This document shows positions 1 through 8,156 of a stretch of DNA of 28,678 bases, piece by piece. The notes under the pieces are model-generated. The model saw only the letters and a program-made list of their open reading frames with translations. It had not been told where the DNA came from and ran no database searches. The position numbers and the translations under genes are program-made. Every line of letters starts with the position of its first letter. Within the stretch, counting starts at the first letter, position 1. Source of the DNA: CANHBY01 sp046342195 (GTDB lineage: Bacteria > Pseudomonadota > Gammaproteobacteria > Burkholderiales > Burkholderiaceae_C); NCBI GenBank assembly GCA_046342195.1, contig JBKDQE010000049.1, positions 1 to 28,678 on the forward strand, in the 5' to 3' direction.

Positions 1-118
1 CTGGCCGACACTCAAAAAACGCAGATTCTGTGGGGAGCAGGGCGAAGTGGCCATTGCCTTTGCTTCTTTGGATGAGCTCAATGGCCTGCTCGACAAGCTC
101 GGCTTGCCCGCCCACTGA
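1..118 (+). CDS. parB: ParB-like chromosome partitioning protein, C-terminal end (partial)
   Basis: Only the last 38 codons are present; the reading frame runs from base 2 to a TGA at 116-118. The translated end carries GEVAIAFASLDELNGLLDKL. This resembles the C-terminal dimerisation segment of ParB, where a basic stretch is followed by G-E/K-hydrophobic-aromatic and S-L/M-D-E-L-(N/D)-(G/R)-hydrophobic-L. ParB binds parS centromere sites and acts with ParA in chromosome segregation. The call rests on about 25 residues without the CTP-binding or helix-turn-helix domains, so other short homologies are possible. No terminator with a T-run is visible after it. Confidence 0.55.
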   Translation, partial: WPTLKKRRFCGEQGEVAIAFASLDELNGLLDKLGLPAH

Positions 119-195
119 GGCCCCGCAAGATCTTGGGGGGGCGGTCAGGGGCCTCATTGGTTGGATGTAGGCGGCTTTGGGCTTGGTTTCGTGTT

Positions 196-1125
196 TTATT
201 TTTTGAAGGGGCTCACCGTTTTAATCCAGTTGCCAAATAAAATCCACCAATTCTTGGGTCCGGTTTGAGTGTTCCCATCAGACTTGGCCCCATCTAGATT
301 CGCTCCGTCCAGATTTGCTTCAATCAGATTTGCCCCGCTCAGATCCGCCTTGAGCAGTTCCGCTTTTCTCAGATTGGCACCTCTTAGATTTGTCTTTATC
401 AGATTGGCGCCGGTTAGCTTCGCTTCGCTCAGATTCGCTCCGTTCAGATTCGCTCCGCTCAGATTCGTCAACCTCAGGATCGCCTTGCTCAGATCCGCCT
501 TGAGCAGATCCGCTCCGCTCAGATTGGCACCGCTTAGATTCGCTTCGCTCAGATTGGCGCCGCTTAGCCTCGCTTCGCTCAGATTCGCTCCGTTCAGATT
601 CACCTTGCTCAGATTAGCCTTGATCAGATTCGCTTTGCTCAGATTCGCTTCGGTCAGATCCGCTTTGCTCAGATTAGCCTTGATCAGATTCGCTCCGCTC
701 AGATTTGTCAACCTCAGATCCGCCTTGAGCAGCTCCGCTCCGCTCAGATTGGCACCGCTTAGATTCGCGCTGAACAGATCCGCCCAGCTCAGATTGGCAC
801 CGCTTAGATTCGCTCCGCTCAGATTTGCATTTTTCAGTTTTGCAAATTTAAGATTCGTTCCTTCCAGATTGAAACCCCGCAGATCTGCGAGACTTAGATC
901 CAGTCCCGAAAGATTTTTTCCCTTGAAAAAATCTTTCGGGACTTTGTTAGATTGAGAATTTCTCACATAGTCAATGGCTTGAGAAGTGGAAATAATTTTT
1001 GTTTCTGGTTTTGGAGTTGACAATGGTGGATTTTGCACTTTTGTAGGGTCTTGAAAATTGATCTTTTTGCTCAACGAAACCTCTTTCCCTGTCGATTCTT
1101 TTTTTGAAATGCTTAAAGTAGGCAT
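196..1125 (-). CDS. Pentapeptide-repeat protein
   Basis: A 309-residue protein with a polar N-terminal region of about 65 residues rich in Lys, Ser, Thr and Pro. From about residue 70 to 280 it is an almost uninterrupted run of A(N/D)LSX pentapeptides (ANLSG, ADLSK, ANLIK), roughly 40 units. A short tail follows with two Trp and several Lys (KNWWILFGNWIKTVSPFKK). Pentapeptide repeats fold as a right-handed quadrilateral beta-helix; some members (Qnr, MfpA) mimic DNA and protect gyrase, while most have no known function. There is no signal peptide or membrane segment. The gene stands alone and its upstream sequence is much more AT-rich than the surroundings, which suggests lateral acquisition. 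The start ATG has only a weak A-rich Shine-Dalgarno region. The biochemical role cannot be read from the sequence. Confidence 0.9.
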   Translation of the reverse strand: MPTLSISKKESTGKEVSLSKKINFQDPTKVQNPPLSTPKPETKIISTSQAIDYVRNSQSNKVPKDFFKGKNLSGLDLSLADLRGFNLEGTNLKFAKLKNANLSGANLSGANLSWADLFSANLSGANLSGAELLKADLRLTNLSGANLIKANLSKADLTEANLSKANLIKANLSKVNLNGANLSEARLSGANLSEANLSGANLSGADLLKADLSKAILRLTNLSGANLNGANLSEAKLTGANLIKTNLRGANLRKAELLKADLSGANLIEANLDGANLDGAKSDGNTQTGPKNWWILFGNWIKTVSPFKK

Positions 1126-1186
1126 AAATTTAATTTTCTTTAAAAATCCATGAAAAATAGATGAGAGGCCAAGCTAATAAATCAGT

Positions 1187-1254
1187 CCTGAAAATTTTAA
1201 TTATATTGTCATTGCCGCGCAGGCGAGAATTTATGCATAATTGAATTTTTCAGG
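1187..1254. repeat. Long imperfect inverted repeat upstream of pentapeptide gene
   Basis: The arm at 1187-1203 (CCTGAAAATTTTAATTA) and the reverse complement of 1238-1254 match at 15 of 17 positions, separated by 34 bases that include the small GC stem GCC-GCGCA-GGC. A transcript could form a long hairpin with an AT-rich stem and GC-rich tip. It lies 62-129 bp upstream of the pentapeptide start. It could be an operator, a small RNA or leader structure, or a remnant of a miniature mobile element. Confidence 0.5.
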
Positions 1255-1434
1255 GCCGAAAATTTGAGGCTGGAATAATATTATTGCAGTATTTTTTTAT
1301 TCAAGCCCCCCTTGTTTAAAGGGTGAGAGACTGACGGGTCTGGCGTGGGTATTGAGTCGGAGAGGTGCTGTGTTGGATTGTGAGTGTCTTTCCCGGATGG
1401 GGGATGCCAAGCGGATTTTGCAGCTTGTCGTGGG

Positions 1435-1453
1435 GGCTTTGTGCCACAAAGCC
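1435..1453. repeat. Perfect 19-bp palindrome upstream of uvrD
   Basis: GGCTTTGTG-C-CACAAAGCC: nine perfectly complementary bases on each side of one central base, 77 bp before the uvrD ATG. The size and symmetry suit a dimeric regulator site or a short hairpin. No T-run follows on either strand, so it is not an obvious intrinsic terminator. The sequence does not match the LexA box pattern CTGT-N8-ACAG. Confidence 0.45.
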
Positions 1454-1529
1454 GTTTGAATCGGGAACGGTTTCTGACTTCTTGGGCGAGCAGCGCCCGC
1501 CCGGCGCTTCACCTCAGTAAAATAAGCAG

Positions 1530-3914
1530 ATGAATCCTTCATTTTCTCAGACGTACATCAGCTCTTCCCAGGCCGCTGGCCTGCTGCGCAACCTCAATCA
1601 AGAACAACGGGCGGCCGTGACACTGCCAGCTGAATCGGCCTTGATTTTGGCAGGTGCCGGATCGGGCAAAACCCGGGTACTGACCACCCGCATCGCCTGG
1701 CTGATTCAAACGGGCCAGGTTTCTCCCTCCGGCATCATGGCCGTGACCTTTACCAACAAGGCGGCCAAAGAAATGCTGAGCCGGCTGGAGTTTGTGCTGC
1801 CCTTGCCTGTGCGCTCAATGTGGATAGGTACGTTTCATGGGCTGTGTCACCGGTTGCTGCGAGCCCACTGGAAGCTGGCCCATTTGCCCCAAGCATTTCA
1901 AATTCTGGACAGTGCCGACCAGCTCTCTGCGGTAAAGCGCGTCATCAAATCGATGAACCTGGATGAGCAACGCTATGCGCCCAAACCCCTGACATGGGCC
2001 ATTGCCGGAGCCAAAGAAGAAGGCTGCCGCCCGCAAGATGTTGTTGTGCGTGATGAGGCCACACGGGTGATGGTGGAGGTTTATCAGGCCTACGAAGCTC
2101 AATGTCAGCGTGAGGGTGTCCTGGACTTTGCCGAGCTGCTGTTGCGCAGCTATGAGTTGCTGCGTGATCAGCCTGCATTGCGGGCCCATTACCAGCAACG
2201 CTTCAGGCACATTCTGGTCGATGAATTTCAAGACACCAATCGATTGCAATACGCCTGGCTCAAAATGTTTGCCGGGCCTGAGCAAGCCGATGGCGCATCG
2301 GTGCTGGCGGTGGGCGATGACGATCAAAGCATTTATGCCTTCCGGGGGGCCCAAGTGGGCAATATGCGTGACTTTGAGCGTGAATTCAAAGTTCAACACC
2401 TGATTAAACTGGAGCGCAATTACCGCAGCCACGGTCATATTCTGGATGCCGCCAATCACCTGATTGCGCACAACAGCAAGCGCCTTGGCAAGAACCTGAT
2501 CACTGATGCAGGCCAGGGCGAACCGGTGCGGGTAATGGAAGCTCCCAGTGACTTCGCCGAGGCGCAATACTTGCTGGAAGAAGCCCGGCAGTTGCGGCGC
2601 GAGGGCATGGCCTTGCATGATATGGCCGTCCTTTATCGCAGCAATGCCCAGAGCCGGGTGATCGAAAGTGCCCTGTTCAACGCCAAGCTGCCCTACAAGG
2701 TGTATGGTGGTCTGCGATTTTTTGAGCGGGCTGAAGTCAAGCATGCCCTGAGTTATTTGCGCCTGATTGAAAACATCCATGATGACACCAGCTTTTTGCG
2801 CGTGGTGAATTTTCCGGTACGGGGCATCGGCCTGCGCACTCTTGAGCAACTGCAAGACACCGCGCGGGCCAGAGGCACCAGCCTGGCGCAAAGTGTGTCT
2901 GCCATGGCCGGAAAACCTGGTGCCCACCTCAAGGGCTTCATGGACTTGATCCATCACATGCGTGAAGCCACCCAAGGCTTGACGCTGCGCGAGATCATCG
3001 AACACATGCTGCATGCCAGTGGCTTGATTGATTTTTACAAAACCGATAAAGAAGGCAAAGACCGCATCGAGAACCTCGAAGAACTCATCAATGCTGCCGA
3101 AGCTTTTGTGATGCAGGAAGGTTTTGGCAAAGAGGCTGTGGTTTGGCCTTCAGAGGCCGCACTTTTCTCCGGGCCCGACAATACGGCCGCTGAAGCTGCT
3201 CTTGGGCGGGGGCCTGACGCTGAAACGGGGGAGATCCTGTCGCCCCTGTCGGCCTTTTTGACGCATGCCTCCCTGGAGGCCGGCGACAACCAGGCCCAGT
3301 CTGGCCAAGAGGCCATTCAACTCATGACCGTCCATGCGGCCAAGGGCCTTGAATTTGACGCGGTGTTCATCACGGGCCTCGAAGAGGGGCTTTTCCCGCA
3401 CGAAAACAGCAGCTCCAGCCCTGACGGCCTGGAGGAAGAGCGGCGATTGATGTATGTGGCCATCACGCGCGCCCGCAAACGCCTCTACCTGAGCTTCAGT
3501 CAAACACGCATTTTGCATGGCCAGACGCGCTACAACCTCAAAAGCCGCTTCATTGATGAGCTGCCTGAGCCGGCCTTACGCTGGCTGACCCCCCGCAGTC
3601 AAGGCTTTGGCTCAGGCTTTCGACGCGATAATCATGACGCTCGGTCGGGTGGCATGGGCTGGAAGCCCGTCATGGGTGCGGGGCATCCAGGCTGGCCTCC
3701 CGGCCCCACCGGGGTGCGCACTGCGGGGCCTGGAGCATTGGGCCATGAACTCCAAACCGGGCAAAATGTGTTTCATGGCAAGTTTGGTGAGGGCATCATC
3801 CTGACGCTCGAAGGTGCGGGCACCGACGCCCGCGCTCAAGTCAAATTTGCCCGGCATGGCACCAAATGGCTGGCCCTCAGCGTGGCCAAGCTCACGCCTG
3901 TCATTGCCCCCTGA
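1530..3914 (+). CDS. uvrD: UvrD/PcrA-type superfamily 1A DNA helicase
   Basis: ATP-dependent 3'-5' DNA helicase of 794 residues, expected to act in nucleotide-excision and mismatch repair and in removing proteins from DNA. All SF1A motifs are visible in order: Q motif (NLNQEQRAAV, about 21-30), Walker A AGAGSGKT (41-48), motif Ia TFTNKAAKEM, motif II VDEFQDTN (about 232), motif III DDDQSIYAFRGA, motif IV LERNYRS, motif V MTVHAAKGLEFD and motif VI EERRLMYVAITRARKRL. The C-terminal end (about 745-790, GQNVFHGKFGEGIILTLEG) matches the Tudor-like RNA-polymerase-interacting domain of UvrD/PcrA. Rep normally lacks this domain, so I favour UvrD over Rep. It runs convergently into the leftward signalling pair, with 73 bp between stop codons. 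Confidence 0.95.
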   Translation: MNPSFSQTYISSSQAAGLLRNLNQEQRAAVTLPAESALILAGAGSGKTRVLTTRIAWLIQTGQVSPSGIMAVTFTNKAAKEMLSRLEFVLPLPVRSMWIGTFHGLCHRLLRAHWKLAHLPQAFQILDSADQLSAVKRVIKSMNLDEQRYAPKPLTWAIAGAKEEGCRPQDVVVRDEATRVMVEVYQAYEAQCQREGVLDFAELLLRSYELLRDQPALRAHYQQRFRHILVDEFQDTNRLQYAWLKMFAGPEQADGASVLAVGDDDQSIYAFRGAQVGNMRDFEREFKVQHLIKLERNYRSHGHILDAANHLIAHNSKRLGKNLITDAGQGEPVRVMEAPSDFAEAQYLLEEARQLRREGMALHDMAVLYRSNAQSRVIESALFNAKLPYKVYGGLRFFERAEVKHALSYLRLIENIHDDTSFLRVVNFPVRGIGLRTLEQLQDTARARGTSLAQSVSAMAGKPGAHLKGFMDLIHHMREATQGLTLREIIEHMLHASGLIDFYKTDKEGKDRIENLEELINAAEAFVMQEGFGKEAVVWPSEAALFSGPDNTAAEAALGRGPDAETGEILSPLSAFLTHASLEAGDNQAQSGQEAIQLMTVHAAKGLEFDAVFITGLEEGLFPHENSSSSPDGLEEERRLMYVAITRARKRLYLSFSQTRILHGQTRYNLKSRFIDELPEPALRWLTPRSQGFGSGFRRDNHDARSGGMGWKPVMGAGHPGWPPGPTGVRTAGPGALGHELQTGQNVFHGKFGEGIILTLEGAGTDARAQVKFARHGTKWLALSVAKLTPVIAP

Positions 3915-3987
3915 GCCACGGGCACCCACGCCGTTATGCTGCGCGCAGTTGCAGCCTTCAGAAAACCATCGAAGCAGGAGAGCAAAA

Positions 3988-5754
3988 TCAATCAGGAGAC
4001 TTGGGTGTCCATTCTTCTGCCACTGGGGCGCAGACTTTCTGGATTCCACGCCCTAAGGCGTTTTGTTTTAAACGTGAATTGCCCACCACAATGCTCAATC
4101 GAACCGCCAAGCGGTTCAGTTCTTCCTTGAGGGGCAGGGGGCGGTTGGGGGAGGTGCTGGTCATCACCACAAGCCCCACCGCACGCCCTGCTGCCATCAG
4201 GGGCAGGCAAGCCGTGTGGCCGGTGCTGGTCGCCGGGTCCAGGTGATCACAACGCAACTTCACGATGCCGTCAGAAATATGAGCCCGTCGGGTTCGCAGG
4301 GCCCAACAGGCATCCAAGGGCAGAAAAACCATGCTGTCGCCTGGTGGTGCCGGATGCCGAATAAATTCGACGTGATCTTCGTCTTCAAAGTATAAGGCGA
4401 TGTGAAAGCCTGGAATCAGCCTGGGCAGGCTGGCCCAAAGCACATCGTAAGCTTCCTCCGGGGTGGAACATTGCTGTAGCAAGTCTGCCACCCGGCTCAG
4501 GCCCGCATCAAGTGCACGGTCGGCGCTGAGCTCAGACAAGCGATGCTCAAGCTCGTCGTTGGCCCGACGCAAAGCAGCCTCGGCAACCCGCTGATCATGA
4601 ATATCGCGCAGGTTGATCAAAATGCCTCCCACCATTTCATTGGCCAGCAAATTGATGCTGCTGCAATCAAAGCTTCGAAAATGCCCGGAAGAAAGCCGAA
4701 GGTTGACATCCCGACGTCCGCGCGCGCCTGGGTAGGCCAACAAGGCTGACAAGGCGGCTTTGATGTCCGCGACCTGAGCGTCTTCCAGCCAATTAGACAA
4801 AGGTTTTTCCAAGAGATCAGCCTCAGAGCAGCCGAGCAGCCTGGCGGCGTTATTGGATACCGTGCGAATGACCAAATGGGCATCCAGAATCAACACGGCT
4901 TCGGAAGACAAGGAACTCATGGCCTCGTAACGCCGCAGGGCAGTCTCGGCCTGTTGTTTGGCGCAGACCACCTCGGTGACATCCATAAAAGCCGAATACA
5001 CGGGGGTGTTTTCGGCTTCAATCAAGCGACCAGCCTCAAGCTGAATCCAGGTGAGCTTGCCATCAGCCTTGTGCAAGCCCATCAGATCACCTTGCACACC
5101 ACCACAGCGTAAAGCCCGCACCGCCGGATGCTCAGCCGCAGGAAATGCCGAACCATCATGGCGCAGCGCGCGCCAGCGCGGGTCGACCAATGTGCGTCCG
5201 ATCAGTTGATCGCGCGTGAGTCCCAGAATTTTTTCGGCCGACAGATTGGCCTCAATGATGACTCCACCCGTGGATTGAATCACGATACCCAGTCCCAGAT
5301 GACGCAACAAAGTGCCCGCCAATGATCTTGCACTCATCACACCGCTCTGTTTGACCCCTTCATCGGTTAAATCCAAAAGGCCAAAACCCAGCCAGGCGGA
5401 AGGCTCCTGAAATTGATAGAGGTGTGCCAAGGCTGGAAAAATGTGCCCATCCAGGCGACGTGCCAAAACAGGCACGGAAACCTCCCCGGAAAAAGCTTTT
5501 TTGCTTTGTTCCAAAGCCCCGCCCTCGGGAATCAATTGTTCAAGCTTTTGCCTCGCCAGGGCCCCAGGCGTTGCTCCGAACATGTGTTCAGCCCGTGAAT
5601 TGGCCATGACCACACAACGGGCATCATCCAATACCAACACCGATTCTCCAAAGACTTTACCGATTTCACTGGCCAGCAGGGCGATGGCTGCCTCTGGGGA
5701 TACTAATGACATCAAGCTGTCTGATGTTTCTGAAATGACAGAATTTTCGATCAT
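3988..5754 (-). CDS. PAS-PAS-PAS-GAF sensory protein without output domain
   Basis: A 588-residue cytosolic sensor. Three PAS-like units lie at about 28-130, 145-260 and 270-395, each with a V-(L/I)-X-X-(N)-A or similar core. A GAF-like domain at about 410-565 carries the DACWALR...LRCDHL...CLPL signature seen in many betaproteobacterial diguanylate cyclases. Relatives usually continue from the NSRLK-type helix into a GGDEF domain. Here the protein ends about 25 residues later with no GGDEF, EAL, kinase or HTH. Its ATG lies one base after the stop of the upstream diguanylate cyclase (TGA-C-ATG), and its Shine-Dalgarno GGAAG lies inside the last codons of that gene, so translation is probably coupled. 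It may heteromerise with that cyclase or be a truncated cyclase. No transmembrane segment is seen. Confidence 0.85.
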   Translation of the reverse strand: MIENSVISETSDSLMSLVSPEAAIALLASEIGKVFGESVLVLDDARCVVMANSRAEHMFGATPGALARQKLEQLIPEGGALEQSKKAFSGEVSVPVLARRLDGHIFPALAHLYQFQEPSAWLGFGLLDLTDEGVKQSGVMSARSLAGTLLRHLGLGIVIQSTGGVIIEANLSAEKILGLTRDQLIGRTLVDPRWRALRHDGSAFPAAEHPAVRALRCGGVQGDLMGLHKADGKLTWIQLEAGRLIEAENTPVYSAFMDVTEVVCAKQQAETALRRYEAMSSLSSEAVLILDAHLVIRTVSNNAARLLGCSEADLLEKPLSNWLEDAQVADIKAALSALLAYPGARGRRDVNLRLSSGHFRSFDCSSINLLANEMVGGILINLRDIHDQRVAEAALRRANDELEHRLSELSADRALDAGLSRVADLLQQCSTPEEAYDVLWASLPRLIPGFHIALYFEDEDHVEFIRHPAPPGDSMVFLPLDACWALRTRRAHISDGIVKLRCDHLDPATSTGHTACLPLMAAGRAVGLVVMTSTSPNRPLPLKEELNRLAVRLSIVVGNSRLKQNALGRGIQKVCAPVAEEWTPKSPD

Positions 5755-5755
5755 G

Positions 5756-7885
5756 TCAGACTTCCATGCTCAAAGCAGGGGCCGGGCTGCCATGGCGGGC
5801 TTCAGCGTCAGGGGGATTTTGGCCGCCCCTTGGATGTGTTGTCCCAGAAGGTGCGTGAAGGTCAGGAATGAATACCACCCGGTTGCGTCCGCCCGTTTTG
5901 GCTTGGTAAAGGGCATCATCTGCCAGCTTTAACAGCTCTTCTATGGGCGACTCCAGGTTTTTGACATGCACCAAGCCAATCGAACAAGTACAGGCCACAT
6001 TTTCCCCTGCCAGGTGGGCGGTTTCAATGGCCTCTCGCAAGGCATGGGCCAAATCCAGGGCATCCTGTGGCGCCGCCTCACGCAGCAGAATCAGAAACTC
6101 TTCCCCTCCGACACGGGCCACCACATCGGTGGTGCGTAAACGTTTCAGCAACAACGCGCCCAAGCCCGCCAGAACCTGATCCCCGCGTTCATGACCGAAG
6201 TTGTCATTAATGTGTTTGAAATGATCCAAATCAAGCAACATCACGGCAAAAGGGGCTCCGGTCTTTTGGTGCCGATGCAGGGTGATGCGCAGTTCATGAT
6301 CCAACTGGCGACGATTGATGGCCCCGGTGAGGGGGTCCCGCGTGGCTTGCTCCTCCAGGATTTTTTTCAGTCGTAAATTGGCCAGCACACTGGAGAACCG
6401 CCGCGCCTGGTCGGACAAGCTGGAAAGCCGACGATGCCGCTCTTGCCCGGCTCCTTCAGTGCTGTGCGTGGGCCCATCAGGCAAGGGTGTCGATAAAACA
6501 GCTACGGTACGCTGGCCATCGGCCAGTGGTGCGCAGACCCATATTGAATGCTCATCGCGAATATGTTTACAACGCAAGGAACCAGGTTCACTCACGAACA
6601 CCTGGCCGGTTTTCAGGCCCCAACACTCGCTGGCATCCACATTGATAAAATCTGATGCGGCGCATTCTGACTCGCGAAACTCTGCCCTTGCGCCGGCCCT
6701 GGGAATTAAAAGAATCGGCGCTGCTGCTCCAAAAATCACAGGAAGAAATGCCGAAATCACGCCGAGAGCTTCTCGAAGAGACCGGCTGGCCGCCACATAT
6801 TCATAGGCTTCACTGATCTTGGCGGCTTCAATTTCTCGGCGGCACAAAATTTCGAGTTGATTTTCCAGTTGCGATGTTCGAAGCTGATCTGCCTGAGTCG
6901 CGTGAAATTCTGACAAATCTGTCGCCACAGCCACCCACCCCGTGACCTCAGTGCCCTGTTCATGCAAGGGGCTGAGTGTGACCCTCATAGGGTGGCGCGA
7001 ACCCATCAAAGAAACATAGGTCCACTCGCGCCGTGCCCGACCTTCCAGGGCACCTTGAACCAGCAGTTGGAAATCATTTTGGGGTGCACACCCATGAGCC
7101 AAGGAATAGGCTGCACGCACCTCCTGAAATTCAGCAGGATCATGAAACGCGGCGAGGTTGACAGCCACGGCCTGCTCAGGGAACGTCGCACCCAAGGTAC
7201 GCTGCGCTGTCGGGTTCATGTAGCTGATGCGCCCTTGAAGGTCTGTCGCGATCACGCAACCCCCTATAGACTCTACTGTCACAGAAAACAAATAAGACCA
7301 CTTTTGCAGTTCATGGCGTAACTGTGCCTCGCGCTGAAGGCCGCATTCCAATTCATGCATCAGTGCAAGGGTGCTGCATAGGGGTGTCAGGAGGCTTTGC
7401 CATGCTGAATCAAACCCATTGTGCCGGTTAAATAGTGCCAAGACACCTGTCACTCCTTTGCTGCCTCGAATGGGAAGGCCCAGAAATGATGTCACGGCCA
7501 CGGGCAAAGGACTGCCAATAGAGTCCCCGGGCGCCAGCAGGTTCACAGGTTCCAGAGAGCTCACCACCGACATCCACGAGGCATCGGGGTGATCCAGCCA
7601 AAAATCTTCAAACCTGGTCAAGTCCGGTGTGCGTGAAGCAAAACCAAAAATAAGCCACTCAGGGTCCTGCTCTGCCACCACGGAGCGGAAGGTCAAAAAC
7701 CCGAAAGCTGAGTCACTGAGATCAAGAAGGCTTTGCAAGGCTTGATGAAATGGCAAGCCCGCCCAACCTTTCTGGGTATAGCTTCTTTGCAGATTGTTCA
7801 GCACATCCAGGACACCCTCGCGCCGATCCGGTTCGGCATTTCGATTTTGAGTGTCCTTCGCTGGGGCCTTTTGCGGTTTCGGCAT
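5756..7885 (-). CDS. GAF-PAS-GAF-GGDEF diguanylate cyclase
   Basis: A 709-residue predicted diguanylate cyclase that makes cyclic di-GMP from two GTP. An N-terminal GAF-like domain (about 28-180) is followed by a PAS domain (about 195-325), a short coiled linker, a second GAF-like domain (about 355-505, with ECWGLKTGQVF and C-rich PL motif), then GGDEF (about 512-675). The catalytic domain has the DPLTGAINRR entry motif, the metal-binding LLDLDHFKHIND, the active-site loop GGEEF (593-597) and the allosteric inhibitory I-site RTTD (584-587) five residues before it. It should therefore be active and subject to product inhibition. No membrane segments are present, so the input is cytosolic. It forms a two-gene unit with the downstream PAS/GAF protein. 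A proline-rich tail of about 35 residues follows the catalytic domain. Confidence 0.93.
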   Translation of the reverse strand: MPKPQKAPAKDTQNRNAEPDRREGVLDVLNNLQRSYTQKGWAGLPFHQALQSLLDLSDSAFGFLTFRSVVAEQDPEWLIFGFASRTPDLTRFEDFWLDHPDASWMSVVSSLEPVNLLAPGDSIGSPLPVAVTSFLGLPIRGSKGVTGVLALFNRHNGFDSAWQSLLTPLCSTLALMHELECGLQREAQLRHELQKWSYLFSVTVESIGGCVIATDLQGRISYMNPTAQRTLGATFPEQAVAVNLAAFHDPAEFQEVRAAYSLAHGCAPQNDFQLLVQGALEGRARREWTYVSLMGSRHPMRVTLSPLHEQGTEVTGWVAVATDLSEFHATQADQLRTSQLENQLEILCRREIEAAKISEAYEYVAASRSLREALGVISAFLPVIFGAAAPILLIPRAGARAEFRESECAASDFINVDASECWGLKTGQVFVSEPGSLRCKHIRDEHSIWVCAPLADGQRTVAVLSTPLPDGPTHSTEGAGQERHRRLSSLSDQARRFSSVLANLRLKKILEEQATRDPLTGAINRRQLDHELRITLHRHQKTGAPFAVMLLDLDHFKHINDNFGHERGDQVLAGLGALLLKRLRTTDVVARVGGEEFLILLREAAPQDALDLAHALREAIETAHLAGENVACTCSIGLVHVKNLESPIEELLKLADDALYQAKTGGRNRVVFIPDLHAPSGTTHPRGGQNPPDAEARHGSPAPALSMEV

Positions 7886-8156
7886 ACCAAAAACCCTGGG
7901 TTATCCAATAAGAACCTTGCAGTGGGCATGTCACCCTGTTGTAGGGTCTCGTAGAAATCATGGGGCTGGTTTGAGCAGAGGCAAGCCAAAGCCGATCAAG
8001 CGGCGCTCGAAACGGCCCGCAATAGCGGGGTTTCTCAGACCCGCACCCATGTACACGAACCCATAAGTGGCCGATTGCGGGCTTGTTGATGCCCATCAAC
8101 CGATGTCTGCGAAGCATCTTTAGCATCAATCGCTTCAGAACTTCAGAGTGCGAGCC
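7886..8156. other. Divergent intergenic region with a strong hairpin
   Basis: This region separates the leftward diguanylate cyclase from the rightward PEP-CTERM gene and must hold both promoters. At 8009-8034 the sequence GAAAC-gg-CCCGC-AATA-GCGGG-GTTTC forms a ten-pair hairpin with a two-base bulge and an AATA loop. A smaller dyad ACCCT-GTTGT-AGGGT lies at 7933-7947. I do not see a convincing -35/-10 pair. The leftward frame crossing this region (7722-8129) overlaps the cyclase gene and is not credible. Confidence 0.4.

Larger units (their letters stand above)
1126..1529. other. Intergenic region between divergent pentapeptide gene and uvrD
   Basis: About 400 bases with no convincing gene. 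The left half (to about 1310) is very AT-rich and should hold the promoter of the leftward pentapeptide gene; it also contains a long imperfect inverted repeat (1187-1254). The right half is GC-rich, holds a perfect 19-bp palindrome (1435-1453), and should contain the uvrD promoter. The 81-codon leftward frame at 1297-1542 is low-complexity and lacks a credible start context. Confidence 0.6.

Noticed and set aside
121..140. Hairpin CCCCGCAAGATCTTGGGGGG after the ParB-like gene as a terminator
   Set aside because: The dyad is real apart from one mismatch, but no T-run follows on either strand and the loop is very small.
269..955. Rightward 228-codon open frame rich in Arg, Phe, Ala, Leu and Ser
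   Set aside because: It is the antisense of the pentapeptide repeats; the 15-base DNA periodicity keeps the opposite strand open. The minus-strand protein is a clear family member.
1297..1542. Leftward 81-codon frame in front of uvrD
   Set aside because: It overlaps the uvrD start, is low in complexity, and has no ribosome site or recognisable domain.
1815..3014. Leftward 399-codon open frame
   Set aside because: It lies wholly within uvrD on the opposite strand and has no recognisable domain; uvrD shows all helicase motifs there.
7722..8129. Leftward 135-codon frame upstream of the diguanylate cyclase
   Set aside because: It overlaps the start of the cyclase in another frame and shows no domain; the cyclase start region is well supported.
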